From NCBI RefSeq assembly GCF_016728505.1, contig NZ_CP068159.1:2455233-2519232 (forward strand): DNA of 64,000 nucleotides. The letters are read 5' to 3'. A model generated the notes under the pieces. That model saw nothing but the letters and a program-made list of their open reading frames with translations. It did not search any database and was not told the origin of the DNA. Below, one piece after another: positions 45,882 through 55,341 of this stretch (positions are counted from its first letter, which is position 1; the number at the start of each line of letters is the position of its first letter). Origin of the DNA: Corynebacterium riegelii (GTDB lineage Bacteria; Actinomycetota; Actinomycetes; Mycobacteriales; Mycobacteriaceae). A program made the translations under genes and the position numbers.

Positions 45882-45970
45882 ACGTGGTTAGCAGCCACGG
45901 GGGAGCGCCTTCAATCGAGTCGTATCGCACTCCCCAATGGTTTCACACAACCCGTGGCTGCTAACCACGT
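45882..45970. repeat. 89-bp structure with perfect 20-bp terminal inverted repeats
   Basis: ACGTGGTTAGCAGCCACGGG (45882-45901) and its exact complement (45951-45970) enclose 49 bases. An inner GGAGCGC/GCACTCC stem lies inside. It begins one base beyond the ftsB stop codon. It could be an unusual terminator or a miniature inverted-repeat element. Confidence 0.7.
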
Positions 45971-45971
45971 C

Positions 45972-46619
45972 TTACTGTTCAGCAGGTGCTTCACCGGCTG
46001 GTTGTGCCGGCTGTTCTGCGTCCGCTGGCGCCTCTGGCTGCTGGGCGTCGGGTTGCGGATCTTCTTGCTCGGGCGCTTCGGCTTCCGGCGCCTTGTCTTC
46101 AGCCCCGGATTCAGGCGCCTCAACCTCAGGGTTTTCGCGGAGGCTGTCCCAGAGGAACTGGTGCCAATCGCGGTCGTCAGGCGCTTCCTCGCTAGTAATC
46201 GTGGGGTTTTGGGTCATGCGCGGATCAATGATGCGCCAAGCAGACTCCCCTTCTGCAAGCACGCCGAGGCGTCGGCGTGCTTCCTGCTCAACGTAGACCG
46301 GGTCCTCGTGGCGGGCGATGTCCGCCTCCAGCTCGTCTTTACGCTGCTGGAGTGCCTCGATAGACGCCTGGGCACGCGCGATTTCGCTGCGGCCCTCGTA
46401 GTAATTGCGCAGCGGCACCGCAATCGCGATCAACACGGTGAGAATCACGGCGATCAGGATGCCAGTGGATGCGAGATCCTGTTGCAGAATCAAGGGTTTG
46501 GCGCGACCCCGTTTCTTGCGGGCCTCGGCCTGCTCACGCTGCGCGCGGTCCCGGGAAGCAACGGGAACCGTCTTCGGCGCGCGGCGCTTCCGGCGCGGCT
46601 TTGGTGCATCTGGGGTCAT
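45972..46619 (-). CDS. ftsB: Septum formation initiator FtsB/DivIC
   Basis: A 215-residue single-pass membrane protein. It has a basic cytoplasmic N-terminus, one membrane segment (GILIAVILTVLIAIAVPL, about residues 53-70), and a coiled coil (ARAQASIEALQQRKDELEADI). The FtsB/DivIC core EQEARRRLGVLAEGE follows, then a long acidic Pro/Glu/Ala tail. It links FtsQ and FtsL in the divisome. In related genomes it lies directly between eno and DUF501; here both sides have been invaded. Confidence 0.9.
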   Translation of the reverse strand: MTPDAPKPRRKRRAPKTVPVASRDRAQREQAEARKKRGRAKPLILQQDLASTGILIAVILTVLIAIAVPLRNYYEGRSEIARAQASIEALQQRKDELEADIARHEDPVYVEQEARRRLGVLAEGESAWRIIDPRMTQNPTITSEEAPDDRDWHQFLWDSLRENPEVEAPESGAEDKAPEAEAPEQEDPQPDAQQPEAPADAEQPAQPAGEAPAEQ

Positions 46620-46668
46620 AGTGCTTGTTGAGCTTAGTCGGGGGTGGGGGCGTTTGGGGTTTTGACGT

Positions 46669-46685
46669 GGCGTCGATAGGCAAAA
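46669..46685 (-). repeat. Dispersed motif copy (TTTTGCCTATCGACGCC)
   Basis: Extragenic copy 11 bases downstream of the DUF4411 stop, reading in the same direction as that gene. Confidence 0.7.
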
Positions 46686-46696
46686 GAGCGAAGAGC

Positions 46697-47182
46697 CTAG
46701 ACCGATATCTGCAAGGCGTGGAGAAAATCGAGTGGAGTAATCACCGGCACGTTGAAGTGTTGTGCAACGTCGGGGATTTTCACTTTCTTCACGCCGTTGG
46801 GAGCACCAACCTCAGCGGTGACGATGATTGCGCCGTGGCGGTATGCGGAGGCAACCAGCCACGAATCAGCCGCCGTAAAGAAATCGGTTACCGCGAATGG
46901 TTTATAGCTGGGCTGACGATCCTTCTGAACCCAGTTCGCTACTTCCCCATAGCGGTTAATTTCTAACTGGTCAGGGTATAAAATCTGGTTCTTCTGGACG
47001 TGGGTGTTATACCAGCCAAACCGGGGGTGAGACCACCGCTGTAATTCCTTATCTACCTCCTGGTGGAAACAGACATGGGGTGTAAAAAGCTTCTGCTCCA
47101 GTTGCAGCCAGAGTGACGGAAAGACAGTGCCTGGGTAGTAATGCTCAAGATGGCCGAGGAAGTTCGTATCAACTAGGTACAC
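46697..47182 (-). CDS. DUF4411 PIN-like protein, putative toxin
   Basis: A 161-residue protein starting at GTG three bases after the upstream stop. It opens YLVDTNFLGHLEHYYP, the first acidic motif of PIN-fold nucleases. TDFFTAADSWLVASAY and IIVTAEVGAPNGVKKVKIPDV carry the later acidic positions. DUF4411 proteins recur next to ImmA/IrrE-type genes and are predicted RNase toxins. The D4, E42-region and D107-region acids are preserved, so it looks active. Confidence 0.82.
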   Translation of the reverse strand: MYLVDTNFLGHLEHYYPGTVFPSLWLQLEQKLFTPHVCFHQEVDKELQRWSHPRFGWYNTHVQKNQILYPDQLEINRYGEVANWVQKDRQPSYKPFAVTDFFTAADSWLVASAYRHGAIIVTAEVGAPNGVKKVKIPDVAQHFNVPVITPLDFLHALQISV

Positions 47183-47185
47183 CAG

Positions 47186-48331
47186 CTACGCCCCTTGCGT
47201 TCCTATGGGGCGTCGCTTAGCAACCAGGTTTTGGAACTTGTCGAAGCTGCGCGCGCCTAAGTATCTTGCCGCCTCCATGTCAGATACCTGACCATCCACG
47301 GCGGCATGCGTCAGTGTGTCAAAGAATCGCTCGCCCACCCTCGCCCTTACCAGCACTGGGAACTGTGGAGCTCCGCCTCGGTTTTCAGTGCTATTGGGCT
47401 TAGCTGCCATCAACACGGGGTATGCCTCTGCGGCATCCGCCTTAGTGATCAGATTCAGCTTTTGAAGGCGCAGCAACGAAGCTTCGCGGCTAAGTCCAAA
47501 ACGCCGTGACACCGCATCCACCTCATCCAGCACTTCGCCGGATTTGTAACCCTGGCGAACAGCTTCTCCAGGGGCCAAGAACTCAGCGGCGAACTCGTTG
47601 CACCACTGCTCCAGCTCTTGCCTGTCGCTGTGGTCAGACAACCCTGGCTTGCCACGGACAACATGCCCCAACTCGTGCGCAAGGCTGAAAAGCTGCGCCG
47701 TTTTCGCGTCATTCGTATTAACAAATACGAGGACGAATCCGCTGTCTTCGATGGTGAAGCCCCGGAACTCCTCAACATTAAGACTGCGCTTCGTAGAATT
47801 TCCAACGATCGAATTGCGCGAAACCAGCAGACCAGCATCCTCCATTGAGCGCGCTAGCGACAAGACTTTTTCAGATCCCTTGAGTGGGACTTCCGGTGGT
47901 AGCCCAAGCACCGCACGGGTCTCTTGTGCCGCTTCACGGGCACTGACTCCGCCAGGCACTGACGCGAAGATAGCCGGAGGCTCAACTCCGCTCGCTTCGG
48001 AGTGGTCTGCGTACCACGCAAGTCGGCTCTCCGCGGCGGTGAGTACGTCTTGAAGTTCCGGGCTGAGTTCAGCAATGGCCGCGCTTCGCACTGTCCGGAA
48101 ATCCGCAACCCCGGAGTTATCGGCTACGGGAGCCTCCAACAGCAGAAACGCAAACGGGACATGCGCTTTGTCCGCTAACTTGCGTGCCTGCGCTAACGTC
48201 GGTTTCGCTTCGCGAGAAACCCACTGGTCCAGTTTTGGGAACTGCGCACTCAGGTCGTCATCACTCAGCCCTGTGCGGCGAATAGCCCATTCCAACACGG
48301 CGGGGGCGATAGTGACTTCAACTGCTGCCAT
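47186..48331 (-). CDS. XRE-like/ImmA-IrrE metallopeptidase, putative antitoxin
   Basis: ATG 48331 has AAGGGTGG five bases upstream and is preferred over 48340. The protein is 381 residues. The N-terminal 70 resemble an HTH_3 fold (VLEWAIRRTGLSDDDL, TLAQARKLADKAHVPFAFLLL). The metallopeptidase domain has AHELGHVVRG with HExxH-type ligands, then EFAAEFLAP. It is paired with DUF4411 and would act as antitoxin and regulator by family analogy. The pair lies between eno and ftsB, an insertion relative to the usual order. Confidence 0.85.
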   Translation of the reverse strand: MAAVEVTIAPAVLEWAIRRTGLSDDDLSAQFPKLDQWVSREAKPTLAQARKLADKAHVPFAFLLLEAPVADNSGVADFRTVRSAAIAELSPELQDVLTAAESRLAWYADHSEASGVEPPAIFASVPGGVSAREAAQETRAVLGLPPEVPLKGSEKVLSLARSMEDAGLLVSRNSIVGNSTKRSLNVEEFRGFTIEDSGFVLVFVNTNDAKTAQLFSLAHELGHVVRGKPGLSDHSDRQELEQWCNEFAAEFLAPGEAVRQGYKSGEVLDEVDAVSRRFGLSREASLLRLQKLNLITKADAAEAYPVLMAAKPNSTENRGGAPQFPVLVRARVGERFFDTLTHAAVDGQVSDMEAARYLGARSFDKFQNLVAKRRPIGTQGA

Positions 48332-48397
48332 ATCGACCACCCTTTCCGTTGAAACACTGTTTGTCTGCTTTGGACGCTACTTTAAACGAACACGTGA

Positions 48398-48412
48398 CGT
48401 CGATAAGCAAAA
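48398..48412 (-). repeat. Dispersed motif copy (TTTTGCTTATCGACG)
   Basis: Extragenic copy immediately after the eno terminator, in the direction of eno transcription. Its TTTT may serve as part of the terminator tail. Confidence 0.7.
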
Positions 48413-48419
48413 GGCGAAA

Positions 48420-48451
48420 GCCCCGCCCTGCATGGACTGCAAGGACGGGGC
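48420..48451 (-). terminator. Rho-independent terminator of eno
   Basis: Minus strand GCCCCGTCCTTGCA pairs with TGCAGGGCGGGGC around a 5-nt loop, with one mismatched position. It lies 20 bp after the eno stop, and TTTCGCCTTTT follows. Confidence 0.85.
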
Positions 48452-48471
48452 CGCCTAGGCGCTACATACGC

Positions 48472-49752
<1,281 letters not shown>

Positions 49753-49851
49753 TCAACTCCTTGGTGGTGAAACAAGTACTAATACGTGTCCAATTGTTGC
49801 ACGTTTTCACCCCGCCTGCATTGAGAACACCAATTGTGTAACGCGGCGGGG

Positions 49852-50661
49852 CTAGCGGTGCGCTGGCTGGTTCAACGCGTAGTTGGCGGCGGCGTCGCGT
49901 ACCTTCGCCACATAGTCATTGGAGTGGTTGTAGGCGAAGATGGCCTGGCGCCAGCCGTCCTCAGTAGACAGGTCGCGGCCGTTGGCACACAAAAGGTTGG
50001 CGGCGCCGAGTGCGGCATCATCAATCTGCTGGGGATTTGGGTAGCCATCGCCGTCTGCGTCGCGGCCGTAACGCGCCCAGGACTCCGGAATGAACTGCAT
50101 GGGCCCAACCGCACGATCAAACTCCGTATCCCCATCCAACACACCACCGTCGGTGTCCGCAATCAGGGCGAAGTTGCCCGTACCGTCCAGGGCAGGGCCG
50201 ATGATCTGCGGCTCCGGCGTCCCCTCCGGCGTCAACCTCGCCGGGTCAAAACTGCGCCCGGTGTAGGTGCCGTGGCGGGTTTCCACCCAGCCGATACCGG
50301 CAAGCGTATTCCACTGCAAGTTGCACGCCGGCCAGGCTTCCGCGGCAATCAAGGCGGCGTTGCCGTAGGCGCGAACCGCCTGGGGGTCAATGCGGGTTTC
50401 GTCCGCAATCGGCTGCGCCCACTCCCCGAGGTGGTTGGCGGTGCGGCCGGGCGCGTGGACGTTAATAAGCGGAGGCTCTAAAGCTGCATCCGGTGGCATG
50501 TGGGTGGGGACCGGCTCGCGCTGGGTGGGTAGCACCGGGGTGTTGGTGAGTGAGGCGAGCCAGGCGACAATGGCGGCGACCAACACAATGGTCAACACCA
50601 CGGCGATCAGGCCCGCGCAGCCGCAGCCCTTCGCCGCGCGGGAGGCACGCCGGGTAGTCAT
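49852..50661 (-). CDS. Membrane-anchored lytic murein transglycosylase (SLT_2-like)
   Basis: Start ATG 50661 gives 269 residues. A -10-like TAGAAT lies 8-14 bases upstream, suggesting a leaderless transcript. One N-terminal membrane segment (LIAVVLTIVLVAAIVAWLA), a Pro-rich linker, then the catalytic domain. IGWVETRHGTY contains the catalytic Glu; AVGPMQFIPESWARYGRDADGDG and AIFAYNHSNDYVAKV follow. It cleaves peptidoglycan glycan strands outside the membrane. Confidence 0.9.
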   Translation of the reverse strand: MTTRRASRAAKGCGCAGLIAVVLTIVLVAAIVAWLASLTNTPVLPTQREPVPTHMPPDAALEPPLINVHAPGRTANHLGEWAQPIADETRIDPQAVRAYGNAALIAAEAWPACNLQWNTLAGIGWVETRHGTYTGRSFDPARLTPEGTPEPQIIGPALDGTGNFALIADTDGGVLDGDTEFDRAVGPMQFIPESWARYGRDADGDGYPNPQQIDDAALGAANLLCANGRDLSTEDGWRQAIFAYNHSNDYVAKVRDAAANYALNQPAHR

Positions 50662-50719
50662 GGCGAAAAATTCTAGCATGAGTCACACGCGTCACTTCAG
50701 TAACAGCTATAGTGCTTTT
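50662..50719. promoter_or_regulatory. Divergent leaderless-type promoters
   Basis: TAGAAT on the minus strand (50675-50670) lies about 9 bp before the transglycosylase ATG. TATAGT on the plus strand (50708-50713) lies 6 bp before the ATG at 50720. Both put the expected start of transcription at or next to the start codon, and neither gene has a ribosome site. Confidence 0.55.
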
Positions 50720-51118
50720 ATGCACAAAACTCGTATTGCAACATGCCTGGTAGCAGCCGCCGTCGCCTTTGCGCCCGCCGCCGCTGCCGACAACTCCCTT
50801 GTCCAACTCATCCGCGTAGTCAACGGCGAAGTTGAAACCGCAGACTGCAACACTCTCGGCGCGGCACTGCGCGTCTCCGGCCTTGTAGATGCAGACACCA
50901 CCCGCTCCCAGCTGGTAACCAAGGTCAACGGCGCAATCGGCGCTGACTCCTCCCTGCGTCTGGTCACCGCGCCGACCGTGAACAAGCTGGGTGACCGCGC
51001 GCTGCAATGCGGTGTGGTCAAGCCAGACCCGGTCACCCCGCAGTCCCAGGCAATTGAGTTTGTCTCGCAGCTGTCCTCGCGCGCAGGCCTCCCGGAGCTC
51101 CGTAACCTGCTGCCGTAA
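50720..51118 (+). CDS. Small secreted protein of unknown function
   Basis: The 132-residue product has a signal peptide (MHKTRIATCLVAAAVAFAPAAA, cleavage near AAA-DN). The mature part has two cysteines (ADCNTLG, LQCGVV) that could form a disulfide. No family is recognised. Divergent from the transglycosylase with a shared short promoter region. Confidence 0.75.
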   Translation: MHKTRIATCLVAAAVAFAPAAAADNSLVQLIRVVNGEVETADCNTLGAALRVSGLVDADTTRSQLVTKVNGAIGADSSLRLVTAPTVNKLGDRALQCGVVKPDPVTPQSQAIEFVSQLSSRAGLPELRNLLP

Positions 51119-51127
51119 TTTCTGGGG

Positions 51128-51682
51128 TTAGCGCTCTTTCCGCTTGCCTTCTTGCCACAGGCGATCCTGTTCGGCGGTGGGGATGATGCCGGTTGATCCG
51201 TCGAAAAGATAGGGCGCGCGCTGGCGCATTTTGGTGACAAAGGCTTCGGCCACATCGTCGAAGGTGAAGGCGCCGCGCTCTGCGGCGATCTCGGCGTGGA
51301 ACAGGACCTGCAACAGGACGTCTGCAAGCTCCTTGCGCAAATTCGCCTCCGAGGTGGGGTTTGTGATCTCCTCGGCCAGCTCCTGGGACTCCTCCAGCAG
51401 GTACGGAATCAGCGCCTCATGCGTCATCGCCTGCTCCCACTCCCCGCGCGTACGTGCCGCGTGCATGGTCTTCACGGCCTGGTAGACGGGGTCTTCGAGT
51501 GAGGGGACGCGGATGCCGTCACGGTCTTCTGTGGTGACAATCCACTCCGCGCCTTGACTGTGCGGCCACGCGCGGGCGTGCTCGGGGACCTCGGGGGTGT
51601 ACTCAACCGGGCCCGTAATGTGCTGGGCAATTGTTAGCGGAACCATGTCAGGCCAGCGGGGGTCAAGGACAAGCGTAGGCAT
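51128..51682 (-). CDS. mazG: MazG-type nucleoside triphosphate pyrophosphohydrolase
   Basis: ATG 51682 is preferred over the long upstream frame, which would run into the divergent gene. The 184-residue product starts MPTLVLDPRWPDMVPL. The MazG fold shows LLEESQELAEEI and ELADVLLQVLFHAEIA, the metal-binding EExxE and ExxD motifs. It hydrolyses noncanonical or excess NTPs. Shorter than some actinobacterial MazG proteins, with a single catalytic domain. Confidence 0.88.
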   Translation of the reverse strand: MPTLVLDPRWPDMVPLTIAQHITGPVEYTPEVPEHARAWPHSQGAEWIVTTEDRDGIRVPSLEDPVYQAVKTMHAARTRGEWEQAMTHEALIPYLLEESQELAEEITNPTSEANLRKELADVLLQVLFHAEIAAERGAFTFDDVAEAFVTKMRQRAPYLFDGSTGIIPTAEQDRLWQEGKRKER

Positions 51683-51701
51683 GCATGCGATGATAGAACC
51701 C

Positions 51702-52349
51702 ATGACTGATCTTTCGCAGGCACTTGCAAACCACGCGCCCACCCACGGCGACGTGATGGAACACACCGTCAGCTTCTCCCCCATCCGCTGGAAAACCGGC
51801 TGGCCCCACCACTTGCGCCGCGTCCCGCCCTTTCGTGACGACGCTACAGCGACCATCACCCGCAGCGAAGTCTTCGACTTTGCGTCTGTAGTCAAAGAGT
51901 CCGGGTTTGCGCGCGAGTACATCATCGACTTCCTGGGCGCCTGCTTTGCCTACATGGCCGGCAAGTCCAACCAGGTCATGCAGCTGCAGTCCTTCCTGCG
52001 CAACAAGGGCAACGCCGCGAAGCTTCTAAACGCCGTGCGCAAGCTGCAGGACGGCATCGAGCCGGTTGCCGCGTACGAGCTACTGGTGGGCACTGGTCTG
52101 CCGCCGAAGTTCGCTTCTGGCATCGCCTACTTCCTTGCCGGTGAGCAGGAAGATGGCGAGGAAAACAAGCCGGCGATCATCTGCTCCAACCGCGCCCGCG
52201 TTGCGGGTCTAACTAAGGACGCCGACTGGAGCGCCGAAGAATACGGCCAGTACCTGGATGCCCTTCGCGCTGCACGCAGCGGCGACCAGGCGTTGGATGC
52301 GGTGGAGCTGGCTGCCCGCGAAGCCGCACTGGCCGACACGGACAAGTAG
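51702..52349 (+). CDS. Conserved hypothetical protein
   Basis: A 215-residue soluble protein, start ATG 51702, divergent from mazG by 19 bp. It is mainly helical, with MQLQSFLRNKGNAAKLLNAV and YELLVGTGLPPKFASGIAYF. The second stretch loosely recalls helix-hairpin-helix DNA glycosylase folds, but no catalytic motif could be identified. Function unknown. Confidence 0.65.
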   Translation: MTDLSQALANHAPTHGDVMEHTVSFSPIRWKTGWPHHLRRVPPFRDDATATITRSEVFDFASVVKESGFAREYIIDFLGACFAYMAGKSNQVMQLQSFLRNKGNAAKLLNAVRKLQDGIEPVAAYELLVGTGLPPKFASGIAYFLAGEQEDGEENKPAIICSNRARVAGLTKDADWSAEEYGQYLDALRAARSGDQALDAVELAAREAALADTDK

Positions 52350-52366
52350 CCACTAGGATTGGTTCA

Positions 52367-52413
52367 CGACCGAGAGGGACGCCTAGCTTCCCGTTGCGCT
52401 AAGCACTCGGTCG
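52367..52413. terminator. Hairpin between convergent genes
   Basis: CGACCGAG (52367-52374) and CTCGGTCG (52406-52413) can pair, next to the dnaG stop. The loop is 31 nt and no T-run follows, so terminator function is uncertain. Confidence 0.45.
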
Positions 52414-52415
52414 CT

Positions 52416-54344
52416 TTACATTCCGGGTGGGGTCGAGCGCAGCGCCCTGGCGTTGAGCTCCCGGCGCGCCTGCTCGAGCGCGAGCAGGTCGGAAAATAGT
52501 GCGTTGTAGGCGGTTTCGTCATCAGACGGGCGCATGCGCTGCAGCTGCGCTTTGAGCTGGGCGATCTGGTCGCCCACGCGTGTTTCCTGCAGGCGGGAAA
52601 GAACAGAGTCGATGTAGACGTCGATGTTGTCGGCGTTGATCTCCTCCACGGCAAGCTCCGCGACGAAGTTGCGGCCGTTAGCCTCGCGCATCTCCCCTGC
52701 CACCGCGGCGATCCAGTTGGAATTGCCGCCTATACCTGCGCTAGCGCTTGCTGCGCCGCCGACGGTGCCGATGGCTTCGCGCACCTCCCGGTACGCCGGG
52801 TTGGTAAACGCGTCCGGGTTGATGCCGTCGAAGTAGCTGCCGGCCTTCTCCGGGTACTGCAGCGCAGCCTTCAGTGACTCGCGCTGCGGCCACAGCATCG
52901 GGTCCGCCGGGTTGGGCGCAAGGAAGCGCGGTGCGGACGGGTCGGCAGACATGGTGGCCCCGGTGCTGCTTGCGGGGCTTTCTTGTCTGCGCCGCAACTC
53001 ACGTTTCGGGGCCTTCGCCGCCTCACGCACCTTGGCCAGCACCTCATCGGGGTTTGGCCACCCCACCCAACCGGCGAGCCTGCGCGCGTATTCGGTGCGC
53101 AGAACCGGGTCCTTGATCTCCGCAACCACGCCCACGGTGCGGTTGAGTGCCTGGACGCGGCCTTCGGCGTGGTCCAGGGAGAAATCCGCAAGCATGGATT
53201 CCAGCACGAACTCGATCATGGGGATGCGTCGGGCGACGAGGTCGCGAACGGCGGAATCGCCACGCTCAAGGCGCAAATCGCACGGATCCATCCCGTCCGG
53301 CGCAACCGCCACAAATGACTGACCCACGAAATCCTGATCCACATCAAAGGCGCGCATCGCCGCCTTCTGCCCGGCCTCATCACCGTCGAAGGTGTAGATC
53401 AGCTCGCCGCGGAAGAAATTGTCATCCAACATGAGCCGGCGGATGGTCTGCAGGTGATCGCGGCCAAACGCGGTGCCACAGGCGGCCACGGCAGTCTCCA
53501 CGCCGGCGGCGTGCATGGCCATCACGTCCGTATATCCCTCCACAATCACCGCTTGGTGGCCCGAGGCGATGTGCTTTTTCGCAAGATCGAGGCCAAACAA
53601 GACCTTCGACTTGTGATACAACAGCGTGTCCTGGGTGTTCATGTATTTGCCCATGGGGTCATCGCTAAAAAGCTTCCTGGCCCCAAAACCGATGACATTG
53701 CCCGCGGCATCCTTAATAGGCCACAGCAGGCGGCGACGAAATTTGTCGATAGGGCCGCGCTTGCCCTGGCTGGTCACACCGGCGGCGATGAGCTCCTGGA
53801 CGTCAAAACCCTTGCGCAGCAGATGCTTGGTTAGTAGGTCCCAGCCGTCCGGGGCGTAGCCGCACTCGAACTGGTAGATGTGCTCGCGCGAAAACCCGCG
53901 ATTCAGCAGGAACTCGCGGCCCACCTGCGCCTGGGGAGTCTCCAACTGCTCACGGTAAAACTCGTGCGCCGCCTTATTCACCGCCAGCAGACGCTGACGA
54001 GTACCCGGCTTCACATCACGCGCGCCCGTGGACCCGCCCTGGTAATTAATGCGATACCCAATATGATCCGCAACCGCCTCCACCGCCTCCGGGAACGTCA
54101 GCTGCTCCATCTCCATCAGGAAACTGAACACGTCCCCACCCTTGCCGGTGGAAAAACAGTGATAATAACCGCGGGCGGGGCGGACGTGGAAGGACGGCGT
54201 CTTTTCGTCCTTAAACGGGCTTAGGCCTTTGAGCGAATCGTGGCCTGCGGGTTTGAGCTGCACATACTCACCGACAATTTCTTCAATCGGCGCGCGCTCA
54301 CGGATAGCCTCAATATCACTATCCGGAATTCTCCCCTTAGCCAT
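52416..54344 (-). CDS. dnaG: DNA primase
   Basis: Start ATG 54344 (MAKGRIPDSDIEAIRERAPIEE) gives 642 residues; the longer frame upstream overlaps other genes. Domain order: CHC2-type N-terminus, catalytic core with RGFSREHIYQFECGYAPDGWD, TOPRIM with VIVEGYTDVMAMHAAG and YTFDGDEAGQKAA, then a DnaB-interaction domain. The zinc site reads LSPFKDEKTPSF ... YHCFSTG, so only one of the usual four C/H ligands is left. Makes primers for replication. Confidence 0.95.
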   Translation of the reverse strand: MAKGRIPDSDIEAIRERAPIEEIVGEYVQLKPAGHDSLKGLSPFKDEKTPSFHVRPARGYYHCFSTGKGGDVFSFLMEMEQLTFPEAVEAVADHIGYRINYQGGSTGARDVKPGTRQRLLAVNKAAHEFYREQLETPQAQVGREFLLNRGFSREHIYQFECGYAPDGWDLLTKHLLRKGFDVQELIAAGVTSQGKRGPIDKFRRRLLWPIKDAAGNVIGFGARKLFSDDPMGKYMNTQDTLLYHKSKVLFGLDLAKKHIASGHQAVIVEGYTDVMAMHAAGVETAVAACGTAFGRDHLQTIRRLMLDDNFFRGELIYTFDGDEAGQKAAMRAFDVDQDFVGQSFVAVAPDGMDPCDLRLERGDSAVRDLVARRIPMIEFVLESMLADFSLDHAEGRVQALNRTVGVVAEIKDPVLRTEYARRLAGWVGWPNPDEVLAKVREAAKAPKRELRRRQESPASSTGATMSADPSAPRFLAPNPADPMLWPQRESLKAALQYPEKAGSYFDGINPDAFTNPAYREVREAIGTVGGAASASAGIGGNSNWIAAVAGEMREANGRNFVAELAVEEINADNIDVYIDSVLSRLQETRVGDQIAQLKAQLQRMRPSDDETAYNALFSDLLALEQARRELNARALRSTPPGM

Positions 54345-54378
54345 GGGCACATGGTAGCGCGTGGCACGATAGACACCT

Positions 54379-54771
54379 ATGAAACGCCTCATTGCACTCG
54401 CCGCCTGCTGCGTACTCAGCGCGTGCACCACACCGGGGGTAGGCACGGGTGTGGGGCCGTCGGGGCTTCCTGCTTGTGGACGCCTCCCCGCACAAGCCCG
54501 GGACACCATCTCCTTAATCAACGACGGCGGACCCTACCCCTACCCGGTTAACGACGACAAACGCTTCGGCAACTACGAAGGCCACCTACCTAGCCAGGCG
54601 CGGGATTACTACCGCGAGTACACCGTGGACACGCCTGGGGTGAACCATCGCGGTGCGCGCCGCATAGTCACCGGCGGGGGTGGCGACGGGGTTGTAGACG
54701 AATGGTTCTACACCGACGACCACTACGAAACGTTCTGTGAGATTTCGGCCAGTGAAGTGGAGGGCAAGTAA
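54379..54771 (+). CDS. Lipoprotein guanyl-specific ribonuclease (barnase/RNase Sa type)
   Basis: The 130-residue product has a lipoprotein signal (MKRLIALAACCVLSAC, lipobox Cys16). The microbial RNase fold follows, with YREYTVDTPG (catalytic Glu), GARRIVTGGG (Arg) and TDDHYETFCE (His). It would cleave RNA 3' of guanine outside the cytoplasm. The stop overlaps the next start as TAATG, and that gene is a barstar-like inhibitor protecting the producer. Confidence 0.88.
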   Translation: MKRLIALAACCVLSACTTPGVGTGVGPSGLPACGRLPAQARDTISLINDGGPYPYPVNDDKRFGNYEGHLPSQARDYYREYTVDTPGVNHRGARRIVTGGGGDGVVDEWFYTDDHYETFCEISASEVEGK

Positions 54772-55025
54772 TGCTGACTGTTTGGGTAACCCGCCCCGTG
54801 CGAAGCGTGGCCGACCTCGGCGCCGCCATCAACGTCGCCGCCTACGGGCCCGAAGCCGCTGCCGAACGACCCGTCGCCCGCAACCTGGACGCGCTGGCGG
54901 ACGTGTTGCGCGAAATTTCGCCGCGCTACTCCAAGGTGGTGGTGGCGGATTGGGGGTTGACGGGGGCGTCGGCAAGCAAAATGCTCAATGTGTTTGAAGA
55001 TGCAGGCGTGCAGCTCGTGCGGTAG
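54771..55025 (+). CDS. Barstar-family RNase inhibitor
   Basis: An 84-residue protein with a short alpha/beta fold: VARNLDALADVLREIS, then VVVADWGLTGAS and a final helix. The family binds barnase-like RNases by an acidic helix face. Gene fusion-like coupling (TAATG) with the RNase gene supports the pairing. Confidence 0.8.
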   Translation: MLTVWVTRPVRSVADLGAAINVAAYGPEAAAERPVARNLDALADVLREISPRYSKVVVADWGLTGASASKMLNVFEDAGVQLVR

Positions 55026-55339
55026 CTACTTAGTCTGATTCGGATGATTCGTGTGCACCTGTTCCAAGTAAACCGTGCGACCATCTACAAAGAACCAAAT
55101 CCGAGCAGAACCTTTCAACGTCGGCTTATGCTGCCAACGCTCAAAAGACTTCCCACCCCGTTGGACAGTTCCTAGCTCCCCCTTCAGCCGATAATTAGTC
55201 GGAGTAATTTGCAACGGCGTCCTTGTCAGAAAATCCCACGCGTCAGCCATGACATTTCTGGACGTAGCCACCAGGTCCCGCCACCCCTTGGCAGCATTCG
55301 ATGTTGCAAAACGGATCCCCCCTTCTTAACCGCCGCCAT
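55026..55339 (-). pseudogene. Type II toxin gene (RelE/ParE-like) with frameshift at a G-tract
   Basis: From an ATG at 55339, two bases after the antitoxin stop, the frame reads MAAVKKG and meets a run of six G (plus-strand C 55317-55322). One extra G would join it to GGIRFATSNAAKGWRDLVATSR and the rest. The downstream frame then runs to 55026: DFLTRTPLQ, YRLKGELGTV, KSFERWQHKP, ARIWFFVDGRTVYLEQVHT. A GTG at 55271 could start only a shortened 81-residue form. The toxin is off in this sequence. Confidence 0.75.
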
Positions 55340-55341
55340 GG

